This document shows, in pieces, positions 34,000-41,711 of a DNA stretch of 64,000 nt (position 1 is the stretch's first letter; each line of letters starts with the position of its first letter). The DNA comes from Acidobacteria bacterium Mor1. Lineage in GTDB: Bacteria; Acidobacteriota; Polarisedimenticolia; Polarisedimenticolales; Polarisedimenticolaceae. The stretch covers positions 3,347,384 to 3,411,383 of the forward strand of contig CP011806.1 in the NCBI GenBank assembly GCA_001664505.1, in the 5' to 3' direction. The position numbers were made by a program, and so were the translations under genes. The notes beneath the pieces were generated by a model. The model had not been told where the DNA came from. It did not search any database and saw only the letters and a list, made by a program, of their open reading frames with translations.

Positions 34000-35190
34000 A
34001 TGCTGCGCCCCAGAACCTTGCTGTGGATCCTGCTGGCCGTGATTGCCGTCGGCGCCTTGGCCTACGGCTTCATGTTCAAACAGGTCGATGCGGCGGTATC
34101 CCACGCCGAGCGTGGTGATTTCCGCGTAACGATCCGTGAAGAGGGCCGCACCCGGCTCAAGGACCGATTCGTCATCGATGCCCCGGTCCAGGCCGAGACC
34201 CGGCGGATCGAGCTCGAGGTCGGCGACCGGGTCGAAGAGGGGCAGGCTCTCGTCACGCTGGTACCGACCGCTTCGACGCCGTTGGACCCCCGCAGCCGGG
34301 CCGAGGCCCGGGAAAGGGTCTCCGCCGCCGAAGCCTCGCTGACCGCTGCGCGAGAACGTATCGAGGCGGCGCGTGCGGAATCGGACTATGCCGAGGCGCG
34401 GGACCGCCGGATGGAGCGGCTGTTCGGAAGCGGCGAGGTGTCCCGGGAGCAACGAGATCAGGCCGAAGCCGAGCAGCGTCGCACCGCCGCGTCCCTGCGC
34501 TCGGCCGAGTTCTCGGCCAAGGTCGCCGAGCACGAGCTGGCCCAGGCGCGAGCCGCCCTGCGCAGCGTGACCCAGGGAAGCCGCGGCGGCGAGACCATGA
34601 CCCTGAAATCACCGGTAGCCGGCGCCGTCCTGCGGGTGCATCACGAGAGCGCCGGCGTCGTGCGGGCGTCGGAGCCGTTGATCGAGATCGGCGACCCGCT
34701 GGCCCTCGAGGTGGAGGTGGACGTGCTGTCCCACCACGCCGTGCAGATCGGCCAGGGAATGCGGGTCGAGTTCGAGCGCTGGGGCGGAGACCGTCCCCTG
34801 GAAGGTCAGGTGCGGGTGGTCGAACCGGTGGGCTTTACCAAGATCTCCGCGTTGGGGGTCGAGGAACAGCGTGTCTGGGTCATCTCCGACTTCACCGATG
34901 ACGCCGAGGATTGGCGCCGACTGGGGGACGGCTACCGGGTCGAGGCGGTCTTCATCGTCTGGGAAGGGGAGGACATCCTCCAGGTGCCGACCTCGGCGCT
35001 CTTCCGTCAGGGAGACGACTGGGCGGTGTTCGCTGTCGAAGGTGGACGGGCGGAGATCCGCGTCGTCGAGATCGGCCGTCGCAGCGGGCTCGCTACGGAG
35101 ATCGTCTCGGGGCTGGAGCCGGGCGAGACGGTGCTATCGCACCCGACCGATCAGATCGAAGAGGGCGTGCGGATCCGGGAGCGCGACTAA
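34000..35190 (+). CDS. HlyD/MacA-like periplasmic adaptor protein
   Basis: A 396-residue adaptor, 6 bases after the permease stop with AGGGAG as ribosome site. An N-terminal TM anchor (about 5-24) leads to the lipoyl half-motif (RRIELEVGDRVEEGQALVTLVP), a long coiled-coil hairpin (about 100-190; ARERVSAAEASLTAARERIEAARAE), the second lipoyl half (MTLKSPVAGAVLRVHHESAGVVRASEPLIEIG) and beta-barrel/membrane-proximal domains (about 215-390). Coiled coil of moderate length suggests a TolC-type partner. It completes a three-gene ATPase-permease-adaptor export operon. Its stop overlaps by 4 bases the stop of the convergent hypothetical gene. Confidence 0.92.
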   Translation: MLRPRTLLWILLAVIAVGALAYGFMFKQVDAAVSHAERGDFRVTIREEGRTRLKDRFVIDAPVQAETRRIELEVGDRVEEGQALVTLVPTASTPLDPRSRAEARERVSAAEASLTAARERIEAARAESDYAEARDRRMERLFGSGEVSREQRDQAEAEQRRTAASLRSAEFSAKVAEHELAQARAALRSVTQGSRGGETMTLKSPVAGAVLRVHHESAGVVRASEPLIEIGDPLALEVEVDVLSHHAVQIGQGMRVEFERWGGDRPLEGQVRVVEPVGFTKISALGVEEQRVWVISDFTDDAEDWRRLGDGYRVEAVFIVWEGEDILQVPTSALFRQGDDWAVFAVEGGRAEIRVVEIGRRSGLATEIVSGLEPGETVLSHPTDQIEEGVRIRERD

Positions 35191-35699
35191 CCGGCACCGC
35201 TCCATTGTTGGGGTGGCCAACGCAGGAACCCGAACGCTCGCTGATCGGGGTTCAGCGCGGTCCCCACCAGCGGCATGTCAATCCGGCCATCGTAGTCGCC
35301 GGCAGGGATTGCCCGCTGGATTCGGGATTGCCAATCCTCGATGGGCTCGTCTGTTTCGCGCCAACAAGCCAGGTACTCCACCATTCGCTCCAAGGACACA
35401 CAGGCCGAGCTCGCGAAGACGCCGTACTCCCAGCATCGCGGCTCGAGGCCTCGCAACTCCCAGAGCAACGCACCCAGCGTCATCGCCTCGTCGCGCGGCC
35501 GCGGTTTCTCGGCCTCCTGGTCGGTATGCAGGTTGATCTCACTGTCGTCGTGATCAACGCTAACTTCGAAAACCGGGTATTCCAGAACCGGGCCGTCTGT
35601 TTCTGGGCCCTGCTTTTCATGGGTCAACACAACCACGACCCAGCTCTCGTGATGCGGCATCTCAGCAGCCAGGAGTTCAATCACCCTCGGTAGTTTCAC
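35187..35699 (-). CDS. Hypothetical cytosolic protein
   Basis: I do not recognise this 170-residue protein. It starts with a GTG after GAGG and lacks a signal peptide or TM. It is acidic in the middle (about 45-65; SVDHDDSEINLHTDQEAEKP) with a helical Trp/Cys-containing core (LGALLWELRGLEPRCWEYGVF) and a C-terminal half with YLACWRETDEPIEDW. Composition is less GC-rich than its neighbours. It overlaps the end of the adaptor gene tail-to-tail by 4 bases. Codon pattern and the coherent hydrophobic core support coding, but the gene has no operon partner. Confidence 0.5.
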   Translation of the reverse strand: MKLPRVIELLAAEMPHHESWVVVVLTHEKQGPETDGPVLEYPVFEVSVDHDDSEINLHTDQEAEKPRPRDEAMTLGALLWELRGLEPRCWEYGVFASSACVSLERMVEYLACWRETDEPIEDWQSRIQRAIPAGDYDGRIDMPLVGTALNPDQRAFGFLRWPPQQWSGAG

Positions 35700-35812
35700 G
35701 GCATCGCCTCAAGCCCTCCAGCCTCGCAAGCGCGGCCTATCCTGACGAGACTCGCGTCGTCTCCTGTGCAACACTGTAGCGCGTCGTTCGCGGTCGCCAC
35801 CGGAGAGTCACG

Positions 35813-37153
35813 TTGTTCCGAATGCGTTGCCTCGTACTACTTGGACTCGCCCTGCTCGCCTCCTGCGCCGAGCCGCCGGAGACCAACCCGCGGCAGTTGA
35901 TCTTCATCAGCATCGACACCCTGCGGGCCGACCATCTCGGCAGCTACGGCTACCCGCGCGCCACGAGCCCCAACATCGACGCCCTCGCCTCCCGCGGCGC
36001 ACTGTTCGAGAACTTCTTCACCGTGGTTCCCAAGACCGGCCCGTCGATGTCGACCCACTTCACCGGGAAATACATCCAGCATCACGGCGTAACCGAGAAT
36101 CCCAGGGAACTGGCGAGCGCCCAGGAGACCCTGGCCGAACTGCTGCCCGGCCGCTTCCGCACCGGGGCCTTCGTGGCCAACCCGGTGCTACAGGCCTCAC
36201 GGGGTTACGACGCGGGGTTCGACGACTTTGAACTGGTGGAGAGCACGCCCGACGTCACCGACTCAGCCCTGGCCTGGCTCGAGAAGCGGCAGGATCGCTC
36301 GTTCTTTCTGTGGCTCCACTACCTGGATCCCCACGGCCGCTACGAGCCTCCGGCGGAGCTGGCCGAGACCTTCGTCGGCGATGACTGGTACGACCCGTCG
36401 AAGCGTGTCGCCCTGAACTACGAACCGGAGTTCGAGAACGAGAACTACGTGCTCGGCGCCGTGCCCCGCTACCAGCGGCTGGGCGATCGCGACGAGGTCG
36501 ACTACTACATCGCCCAGTACGACGCCGAGATCCTCTGGATCGATCGCCAGATCGGCCGACTGATGAACTACCTGAAAGAGAGCGGTCTCGATCGACGGGT
36601 CACCCTCGTGCTGACCTCGGACCACGGTGAGAGCCTCGGCGAACACGACTACTACTTCGAGCACGGCATGCTGGTCAACGAGGGCTCGGTGCACATCCCG
36701 ATGATCGTGGCCGGGCCGGGTATCGAGCCCCGGCGCATCGCCGGGTTGGCGCAGAGCACCGACACCCTGCCGACGATCCTGACCCTCTTGCAGGAACTAC
36801 CGCCGGAGGAGATCGACGGTATCGACCTGACGCCGCTGATCGACGGCAAGACCGAAACCGGCCGGGAGTTCGTCTACTCCTGCACTCCCTACCCCGAGTA
36901 CGAGAGCTTCTACGAGATGTACCGCACGGCCGAGGGCAAGCTGGTCCGGGCCGGCGACGACACCATGCGCTACTTCGACCTTGGCACCGACCCCGGGGAA
37001 CTGGACGACCGGCTCGCCGACCTCGACGGCGAGCAGCTGGTCGCCTGGGCCACGGCGCTCTCGGCGTTCGGCATGCGCGACGGCGGCGCCGACATTCCCG
37101 AGATGTCCGACGAGGTTACCGAGCGGCTGCGCTCTCTCGGCTACCTGGACTGA
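35813..37153 (+). CDS. Sulfatase-superfamily lipoprotein hydrolase with Thr at the nucleophile position
   Basis: A 446-residue alkaline-phosphatase-fold enzyme. A TTG start at 35813 is supported by GGAG 7 bases upstream; the ATG at 35822 is too far. The lipobox LLASC puts the lipid on C18. Metal-site motifs: FISIDTLRADHLGSYGY (D35), TSDHGESLGEHDYYFEHG and GPGIEP. The sulfatase signature C/S-x-P-S-R reads T75-G-P-S-M, so formylglycine cannot form. Thr is the nucleophile in phosphoethanolamine transferases and some phosphonate monoester hydrolases, so a phosphate-type reaction is more likely than sulfate ester cleavage. The protein probably faces the periplasm or the surface. No sulfatase-maturing enzyme is nearby. 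Confidence 0.8.
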   Translation: MFRMRCLVLLGLALLASCAEPPETNPRQLIFISIDTLRADHLGSYGYPRATSPNIDALASRGALFENFFTVVPKTGPSMSTHFTGKYIQHHGVTENPRELASAQETLAELLPGRFRTGAFVANPVLQASRGYDAGFDDFELVESTPDVTDSALAWLEKRQDRSFFLWLHYLDPHGRYEPPAELAETFVGDDWYDPSKRVALNYEPEFENENYVLGAVPRYQRLGDRDEVDYYIAQYDAEILWIDRQIGRLMNYLKESGLDRRVTLVLTSDHGESLGEHDYYFEHGMLVNEGSVHIPMIVAGPGIEPRRIAGLAQSTDTLPTILTLLQELPPEEIDGIDLTPLIDGKTETGREFVYSCTPYPEYESFYEMYRTAEGKLVRAGDDTMRYFDLGTDPGELDDRLADLDGEQLVAWATALSAFGMRDGGADIPEMSDEVTERLRSLGYLD

Positions 37154-37171
37154 GCGCCGCCGCTCGGCGAT

Positions 37172-38167
37172 TCATGCGCGCTCCTGGCAGAGCGCCGGCA
37201 CCTGGGAGCATTGCTCTCCAGGCTCGGGTTCATCGGCAGTTTCGCGGGTCGACGGCTTCGCCTCAACGGCCTTCGGCTTGCGCTTCATCTGCAGCAGCAC
37301 CACCGCGCCGAGAATGAACGCCGCGGCGATCCACTCGTTGACGCCCAGCCGTTCACCGGCAAAGGCCCAGCCGAGAAACACCGCCACCACCGGGTTGACG
37401 AAGGCGTAGGTCGAAACCGCCGACGCGGTGGAGACCCGCATCAGCCAGACGTAGCAGCCGAGGGCCAGGATCGAGCCGAAGGTCACGAGGTACACGAAGG
37501 CGATCCAGGAGCGGGTCGAGATCGCCGCCACGTCGAAGCCTCGCCACTCGTGGACCAGCGTGCCCCACAGCAGGAGAATCACGCCGCCGGAGATCATCTG
37601 CATGCCCGCCATGGCGAGGGACGACGGATGGTCAACCCGCCGGGACAGGAGCGATCCCACCGACCAGCTGAGCGAGGCGAGCACCAGCATCACGATGCCG
37701 CGCATGGCCGCGCTGTCGCCGCCGGGCGAGGCAAGCAGCACCACCCCCAACATGCCCAGCACCAGTCCGGCGACGGCTGTGGCGGTCAACTTGCGTCCGC
37801 CGAAGACCGTGGCGTCGAGGCCGACCATCCAGATCGGAACCGTGGCCACGATCACCGAGGCGAGGCCTGAAGGGACCCACTGTTCGGCCCAGGTCACCAC
37901 GCCGTTGCCGCCGGCCATCATCAGGCCGCCGACCACGACCGCCCAGGCCCAGGGACGCCAGCCCGAACCGGCGACGCCGCGCAGGCGCATCCAGCCGTAC
38001 AGCGCCAGACCGGCAAACAGGAAGCGGAAGCCGGCCATCAGAAACGGCGGCACCGTCTCGATGGCGATCAGGATCGCCAGGTAGGTGGAGCCCCAGACGA
38101 CGTAGATCGCGGCGAAGGCGACGATCAGGGCCAGGCGGGACGGGCTGGAGGTCGTGGCAGGTGTCAT
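37172..38167 (-). CDS. EamA/DMT-family transporter (YedA-like)
   Basis: A 331-residue protein with ten predicted TM helices in two EamA halves (about 12-150 and 160-295), each with the family pattern, for example IYVVWGSTYLAILIAIETVPPFLMAGFRFL and FAGERLGVNEWIAAAFILGAVVLL. It ends in a basic, Cys-containing cytosolic tail (about 295-331). This type exports amino acids or other small metabolites. GAGGAG sits 7 bases before the ATG and a -10-like TATTTA lies about 26 bases upstream. It is divergent from a MocR regulator, a pairing often seen where the regulator controls the exporter in response to an amino acid or PLP derivative. Confidence 0.9.
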   Translation of the reverse strand: MTPATTSSPSRLALIVAFAAIYVVWGSTYLAILIAIETVPPFLMAGFRFLFAGLALYGWMRLRGVAGSGWRPWAWAVVVGGLMMAGGNGVVTWAEQWVPSGLASVIVATVPIWMVGLDATVFGGRKLTATAVAGLVLGMLGVVLLASPGGDSAAMRGIVMLVLASLSWSVGSLLSRRVDHPSSLAMAGMQMISGGVILLLWGTLVHEWRGFDVAAISTRSWIAFVYLVTFGSILALGCYVWLMRVSTASAVSTYAFVNPVVAVFLGWAFAGERLGVNEWIAAAFILGAVVLLQMKRKPKAVEAKPSTRETADEPEPGEQCSQVPALCQERA

Positions 38168-38249
38168 GGCGGGTCTCCTCTGGGGTTCCCCTTAAATAGA
38201 CGACCTGGACGGCCTCCCGAACAGATGCAGGGATCGCCAATTGATACCA

Positions 38250-38277
38250 GTACAGTTACCACGCCTCAGAACTGTAC
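38250..38277. promoter_or_regulatory. Perfect inverted repeat GTACAGTT-N12-AACTGTAC, candidate MocR operator
   Basis: Perfect 8-base arms in the 182-base divergent region, 83 bases from the DMT start and 73 from the MocR start. GTAC-containing arms and the divergent layout are typical of MocR/GabR sites. Confidence 0.55.
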
Positions 38278-38349
38278 CGTACATTCACCCCAGACAGTCG
38301 AGGACCGCCCGGATCGGCCGGGTGGCCGGTCTGATGGAGGTGCCCCCAG

Positions 38350-39798
38350 ATGCCAGCCGTCCCCATCGCAGGAACCCCCGAACAGCCGCTTTATCGCCGG
38401 GTTGCCGACCGGGTCGCCGGCCTGATCGACGCCGGAACCCTGCGCGCGGGTGACCGGGTGCCCTCGGTCCGCCGGCTCAGCCGCCAGCTCGAGGTCAGCG
38501 TCAGCACGGTGGTCGAGGCCTACCGCCTGCTGGAAGACCGGGGCATGGTCGAGGCCCGGCCCCAGTCCGGCTTCTATGTGCGCCCCGCCGCCTTGCGGGA
38601 CGCCCTGGAGCCCCGGCGATCGAGCACCCAGGCCACCGCCACCGTCCCCGAGATCGACGACTTCGCCACACGGGTAATGAAGGAGGTCACCGAACACTGG
38701 GAGGGAGTGTCCTTCGGCTCGGCGACTCCCAACGCGACCTTCCTACCGGTGACCAAACTCAACCGCTTGATGTCCCGGGTGGTGCGGCTGCGACCCGACA
38801 CCAGTGCCTCTTACGACACCCTGGCCGGCTACGCCAAACTGCGCACGCTGATCGCCCGGCGTTCCCTCGATGCCGGCTGCGCCCTGGAACCCGACGACGT
38901 GATCACCACCGCCGGTGCGCAGCAGGCGCTGGCGGTATGCCTGCGAGCGGTCACCAAACCGGGCGACCTGGTGGCGATCGAAACGCCGACCTACCACGGG
39001 CTGCTCGAAGTCCTGCAGGCGCTGCACCTCAACGCCCTGGAAATCGCCACCGATCCCCGGGAAGGCATCTGCCTGGTCGAACTGGAAAAGGCGCTGGACA
39101 AGCGCAAGGTCGCCGCGGTGGCTTTGATTCCCAGCTACCACAACCCACTGGGCCACTGCATGAGCGACGACGATCGCAGCCAACTGGTCAAGATGATCAC
39201 CGAGCGCAAGATCCCGCTGATCGAGGACGACGTCTACGGCGAGCTACCTCACGAAGGACGGCGCCCCCGGGCCTGTAAGGCGTTCGACGAGGAGGGCTAC
39301 GTGATGCTCTGTTCGTCGTTCAGCAAGACCATCGCGCCGGGCTACCGTGTCGGTTGGGCGGTGCCCGGCCGGTTCCGCGAGGCGGTGGAGCGGCAGAAGT
39401 TCCGGCTGTCGATCTCGGTGGCCACGCCGACCCAGATGGCGATCGCCGAGTTCCTGGCCGACGGCGGCTTCGACCGCCACATCCGCCGGTTGCGCCGCAA
39501 CTACCGGGACCTGTCCTACCGCTATGCCTACACGATCCTCGACGCATTCCCCAAGGGCACCCGGGTCAGCCGCCCCAGCGGCGGCCACGTGCTCTGGGTC
39601 GAGATGCCGGAACAGATCGACTCGACCCGGCTGTACGACGAGGCCAGCAACGAGAAGATCCGCTTCGTTCCCGGGCCGCTGTTCTCGGCGACCGATCGCT
39701 ACCGCAACTTCCTGCGGATCAACACCGCCAAGCCCTTTTCCGACGAGATCGAGCGGGCGCTCCAGACCCTGGGCAAGCTGGCGAGCAAACACCGCTAA
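38350..39798 (+). CDS. MocR-family regulator: GntR wHTH fused to class I aminotransferase
   Basis: A 482-residue protein with GGAGGT before its ATG. The GntR-type winged helix (about 12-80) shows LYRRVADRVAGLIDAGTLRAGDRVPSVRRLSRQLEVSVSTVVEAYRLLEDRGMVEARPQSGFYV. A linker precedes a fold-type I aminotransferase domain (about 115-475) with PGDLVAIETPTYHGLLEVLQ, LIPSYHNPLGHCMSDDDR and the PLP lysine K326 in CSSFSKTIAPGYRVGW. MocR proteins use the PLP domain as a sensor, seldom as an enzyme. It is divergent from the DMT exporter and probably controls it through the repeat at 38250-38277. Confidence 0.93.
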   Translation: MPAVPIAGTPEQPLYRRVADRVAGLIDAGTLRAGDRVPSVRRLSRQLEVSVSTVVEAYRLLEDRGMVEARPQSGFYVRPAALRDALEPRRSSTQATATVPEIDDFATRVMKEVTEHWEGVSFGSATPNATFLPVTKLNRLMSRVVRLRPDTSASYDTLAGYAKLRTLIARRSLDAGCALEPDDVITTAGAQQALAVCLRAVTKPGDLVAIETPTYHGLLEVLQALHLNALEIATDPREGICLVELEKALDKRKVAAVALIPSYHNPLGHCMSDDDRSQLVKMITERKIPLIEDDVYGELPHEGRRPRACKAFDEEGYVMLCSSFSKTIAPGYRVGWAVPGRFREAVERQKFRLSISVATPTQMAIAEFLADGGFDRHIRRLRRNYRDLSYRYAYTILDAFPKGTRVSRPSGGHVLWVEMPEQIDSTRLYDEASNEKIRFVPGPLFSATDRYRNFLRINTAKPFSDEIERALQTLGKLASKHR

Positions 39799-39828
39799 GG
39801 GCGCTGGCCTGCCTGCACCCTCGCGGTC

Positions 39829-39834
39829 CATAAT
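39829..39834 (+). promoter_or_regulatory. -10 hexamer CATAAT, 8 bases before the glycosyltransferase GTG
   Basis: CATAAT (5 of 6) is followed by CGGCGACC and the GTG at 39843, with no Shine-Dalgarno sequence. Transcription would start at or within two bases of the start codon. Confidence 0.45.
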
Positions 39835-39842
39835 CGGCGACC

Positions 39843-41702
39843 GTGACCCTCGACACTCAAGGCCGCCGCATCCTGTTCGCGATCTTCATCTTCGCGACGC
39901 TGACCCGTGGACTCTACCTGTGGTGGTTCCTCCAGGGGGATCCCCTGGCCGGCTACCCGATTCACGATGCCGAGCTCTACGATCGCTGGGCCCGCGCCTG
40001 GGCCGAGGGGCAGAACAGGGTCGACGGCCCGTTCTATCAGGCACCGCTGTATCCGTTCCTGCTCAGCCTGGTCTACCGGCTGTTCGACGCTCCGTGGGTC
40101 CCGGTGTACCTGCTGCAGAGTCTGGCCGGGCTGGGATCGCTGTGGCTGGTGTTCCGGGTCGCCCTGCGGGCCTTCGGCCAGACGCCGGCGCTGTGCGCCG
40201 CCGGCCTCGCCGCGTTCTACGGCGTGTGGCCGTTCTACGAGACCAAGTTGCTCCCCGCGGCGCTCGCTTCGCTTGCCACCCTTTGGATCGTCGACCGGCT
40301 ACAGGTCGCCGTCACCACGGCAAGCGACGGACCCCGCTTCATGCGCTGGTCGATCGCCGGTGCCTCGATCGGTATCGCCGCGCTACTCCGTCCCAACCTG
40401 CTGTTGATCGCCCTGTTGACCGCCGCCTGGATCGTAATGGCCGGGCTGCGCGGCAGAGGGCCCGGAATCCGCGCCTTGCTCCCGCTGCTGGCTGCCTGTG
40501 GACTGGTGATCCTGCCGGTGACCTTGCGCAACATGAGCCATGGCGATCCGGTGCTGATCTCGAGCAACGGCGGCGTGACCTTCTACCAGGGAAACCACGC
40601 CGAAGCTCAGGGAGTGTTCACCGCGGTGCCGGAAACCAGCGGCTCGATCGTCAGTCAAGAGGAGGAGACCCGCGCCCTGGCAGAGCGGGACAGCGGCTTC
40701 CAACCGACGGCGGGCAACATCGGGATGAAGGCCTCGGCAGTCAGCCGCTACTGGTTCGGCCGCGCCATCGAGGAGATCCGCTCCGACCCTGCCGATTGGC
40801 TGGCCCTCGAGGGCAACAAGCTGTGGCTGTCCTTCGACAACTACGAACACGCGCTGGAGTACAACCCCCAGCTCGACCCCAATCCGCTGCGCTGGCTGTT
40901 GGTCCTGCCCTTCTGGATGGTGCTGGCCCTGGCGGTGCTGCGGCTCGGTTCCCCCCACCGTCTCGAGGACGCCGAGGTTCCGCTGTGGATCGCCATCGTC
41001 GCAGTCTTTGCCACGTTGCTCCTGTTCTTCGCCGTCGGCCGCTACAGGCTGCCTGCGATGGGTCCGCTGCTCGCCGTCGCCGGTTTCGGCCTGTGCGGTG
41101 TGCTGTTCATGGCCGGCGAAGTACGGCGCAACGGCCTCGGCGTGTTGCGCCCTCAACACCTCGGCCTGGGCGCCGTGGTGCTGCTGGCGGCGACGATCTC
41201 CTACAGCCGTTTGCCGGTGATGGAGTCGATCTACCTGCGGGGTGAGGCGATGGGGCACGCGGACATCGGCGCTGCCTGGATCGGCCAGGGCAAGAGCGGC
41301 AAGGCGATCGCCGCCTACCGCCGCTCGCTGGAGCTGGACGGCGGGTATCCCTACAGCCACCTGGATCTGGCCCTGGCGCTGAAGCAATCCGGCGATCTGG
41401 AATCGGCCGAGAAGTCGATGCGCAAGGCGATCGAGCTGGCGCCGAAACTGATCGAGGCCCACCAGGAGCTGGGCACGTTGCTCTACGAGCAGGAGCGCTT
41501 CGACGAGAGCGCCGACGTGTTCCGCGAGGCCATCCGCCAGGGCGCCGTCGATCCCGCCATCTGGAACAACTACCTGCGGGCGGCGCTCAACAGCCGACGG
41601 GTACGGGACGCCATGCGCACCGTCGACGAGATGTCCCGCCGGGGTATCCCCCTCAACCCGACCCTGGCCGACGCCATCCGCCGAATGCGCGGCGGGCGGT
41701 GA
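39843..41702 (+). CDS. PMT/ArnT-like (GT39/GT83-type) glycosyltransferase with C-terminal TPR repeats
   Basis: A 619-residue membrane protein starting at GTG. The N-terminal region has the acidic loop of polyprenyl-sugar-dependent transferases (YPIHDAELYDRWARAWAEG), followed by YQAPLYPFLLSLVYRLF and about ten TM helices to residue 455. A long periplasmic loop lies near 225-330. Residues about 470-615 are TPR repeats (GKSGKAIAAYRRSLELDGGYPYSHLDLALALKQ; EQERFDESADVFREAIRQG), predicted to lie outside the membrane. The family moves a sugar from undecaprenyl phosphate to lipid A, protein or other glycans; the TPR tail could bring an acceptor protein or partner. It stands alone between the MocR gene and the kinase operon. 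Confidence 0.82.
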   Translation: MTLDTQGRRILFAIFIFATLTRGLYLWWFLQGDPLAGYPIHDAELYDRWARAWAEGQNRVDGPFYQAPLYPFLLSLVYRLFDAPWVPVYLLQSLAGLGSLWLVFRVALRAFGQTPALCAAGLAAFYGVWPFYETKLLPAALASLATLWIVDRLQVAVTTASDGPRFMRWSIAGASIGIAALLRPNLLLIALLTAAWIVMAGLRGRGPGIRALLPLLAACGLVILPVTLRNMSHGDPVLISSNGGVTFYQGNHAEAQGVFTAVPETSGSIVSQEEETRALAERDSGFQPTAGNIGMKASAVSRYWFGRAIEEIRSDPADWLALEGNKLWLSFDNYEHALEYNPQLDPNPLRWLLVLPFWMVLALAVLRLGSPHRLEDAEVPLWIAIVAVFATLLLFFAVGRYRLPAMGPLLAVAGFGLCGVLFMAGEVRRNGLGVLRPQHLGLGAVVLLAATISYSRLPVMESIYLRGEAMGHADIGAAWIGQGKSGKAIAAYRRSLELDGGYPYSHLDLALALKQSGDLESAEKSMRKAIELAPKLIEAHQELGTLLYEQERFDESADVFREAIRQGAVDPAIWNNYLRAALNSRRVRDAMRTVDEMSRRGIPLNPTLADAIRRMRGGR

Positions 41703-41711
41703 GCGACGCGC

